The notes beneath the pieces are model-generated. The model was not told the origin of the DNA, made no database searches, and was given only the letters and a program-made list of their open reading frames with translations. A DNA stretch of 52,442 nt from SM1-73 sp964588305 (GTDB lineage Bacteria > Zixibacteria > MSB-5A5 > SM1-73): positions 1 through 52,442 of the forward strand of contig CAZPOP010000022.1 of NCBI GenBank assembly GCA_964588305.1. The letters run 5' to 3'. Positions 51,966 to 52,442 of the stretch are shown piece after piece. Numbering within the stretch: position 1 is the first letter of the stretch; the number at the start of each line of letters is the position of its first letter. A program made the translations under genes and the position numbers.

Positions 51966-51990
51966 AGTCAGGAGCGCCGTGCTCCTGACT
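51966..51990. repeat. AGTCAGGAGC palindrome
   Basis: 10-bp perfect arms with a 5-base loop, 33 bases after the nucleotidyltransferase gene. May serve as transcript end though no T-run follows. Confidence 0.6.
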
Positions 51991-52006
51991 CTATCTGACG
52001 AGCAGA

Positions 52007-52021
52007 CCCGCCTGAGGCGGG
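52007..52021. repeat. CCCGCC-TGA-GGCGGG palindrome
   Basis: Same core as the palindrome at 47933-47951. Likely a dispersed repeat. Confidence 0.5.
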
Positions 52022-52056
52022 CAAGCCGAGCCGCCCAGCCAGCTAACTCCGTCACA

Positions 52057-52092
52057 AAATCCCCCTTAGTCCCCCTTTTTCAAAGGGGGATT
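52057..52092. repeat. AATCCCCCTTAGTCCCCC-type dispersed palindrome
   Basis: CCCCCTTT (from 52071) pairs with AAAGGGGG (to 52089), preceded by AAAATCCCCCTTAGT. This text is a widely seen mobile palindromic repeat in many bacterial genomes (from memory). Confidence 0.6.
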
Positions 52093-52396
52093 CCTCGAAG
52101 TGCCTGGCTGGAGTGTAAAGCTTCAGCTTTACCTTGCCACCCAGCCGGGTGGGGTTGGTGACCTTGGTGACCTTGGAGAGCCTTGTTCTGATTTTTTTTC
52201 TTGTTCACCACTCATAAGAAAAGGGTTTTCGAAACTCGTTTTCACTTTCTTCCCTACGGTTCTCTCTCAATAACACGTGACCTATCTCATTCACCACAAA
52301 AGTGGTGGTAAAAGTGCTCAGATTCATTTTTCAGGAGCGCAGGACACAAGGCCTACGGAACATTTAGACCCCCTCTCGGTAGATCCGTCTCCCATC

Positions 52397-52422
52397 CTTC
52401 GACACTGAGTCTCAGGACGAAG
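52397..52422. repeat. CTTCG-CTGAG/CTCAG-CGAAG palindrome
   Basis: Nested arms CTTCG (52397-52401)/CGAAG (52418-52422) and CTGAG/CTCAG (52405-52415). Resembles a common dispersed palindrome. Confidence 0.45.
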
Positions 52423-52442
52423 TGCAAGGGGAGAGGGAATAG

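Larger units (their letters stand above)
51934..52442. other. Repeat-rich non-coding tail of the window
   Basis: No gene is supported. It holds at least four palindromic units: AGTCAGGAGC/GCTCCTGACT (51966-51990), CCCGCC-TGA-GGCGGG (52007-52021), CCCCCTTT/AAAGGGGG (52071-52089) and CTTCG...CGAAG (52397-52422). A short TTGGTGACC duplication lies near 52155-52175. Confidence 0.6.

Overview
The window looks like a piece of chromosome from a Gram-negative, free-living bacterium of the FCB superphylum, most like an uncultured candidate phylum such as Zixibacteria. This is inference. It rests on exported proteins with dockerin-like calcium loops (pattern GDxNxDGxVDxxDxxxxxNYxFLGG), C-terminal FlgD-like tails of the type IX-secretion kind (SLSQNxPNPFNP... 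ending KKMILMR), a PorV-like outer-membrane protein, BamA-type barrels fused to other domains, and a mid-range base composition. No 16S gene is present, so the phylum cannot be fixed.

Layout. 1-1.8 kb: the start of a beta-helix surface protein (partial) and an unknown polytopic membrane protein, both on the minus strand. 2.0-7.3 kb: nucleotide-sugar genes (gmd, rmd, a UDP-GlcNAc-type dehydrogenase) and a Wzi-like outer-membrane protein. 7.3-10.5 kb: core genes ispE, spoVG, tRNA-Gln, prs, rplY. 10.6-14.3 kb: a lipoprotein and a complete dTDP-rhamnose set (rmlA, rmlC-like, rmlB, rmlD). 15.2-22.1 kb: a secreted beta-helix/dockerin protein, a decayed exported-protein gene, a second Wzi-like protein, a polyprenyl-phosphate sugar transferase and a PorV-like protein ending in a strong terminator. 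22.3-26.8 kb (minus): a metallopeptidase/TolB/BamA fusion and murA. 27.2-32.7 kb: an AT-rich membrane protein, two tandem TPR proteins, and a ChlI-type AAA+ ATPase plus VWA gene split at a run of ten A. 33.0-36.6 kb (minus): three tandem cohesin/dockerin proteins. 37.1-39.8 kb: a patatin/POTRA/BamA protein. 39.9-45.9 kb (minus): two large secreted proteins (FG-GAP and metallophosphoesterase) that share almost identical 96-residue repeats. 46.3-52.4 kb: an MFS transporter, tRNA-Arg, tRNA-Glu, a heme-type sensor kinase with an NtrC-type regulator, a nucleotidyltransferase, and a tail of palindromic repeats.

How it fits together. Most of the window concerns the cell envelope: activated sugars (GDP-deoxyhexose, UDP-sugar acid, dTDP-rhamnose), a lipid-linked glycan initiator, Wzi-like surface attachment proteins, and a set of large exported, calcium-binding or repeat-containing proteins probably sorted by a type IX-like route.

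The most unusual points are: (1) the AAA+/VWA gene pair whose frames join exactly at A10; (2) short upstream reading frames with near-perfect Shine-Dalgarno sites before four exported-protein genes, one overlapping its gene by ATGA; (3) the tandem triplication of the cohesin/dockerin gene, each copy followed by a 32-nt inverted repeat; (4) the shared repeat modules, a dead paralogue N-terminus and an apparent ACG start at the FG-GAP gene. All functional assignments are by motif reading; no database search was run.
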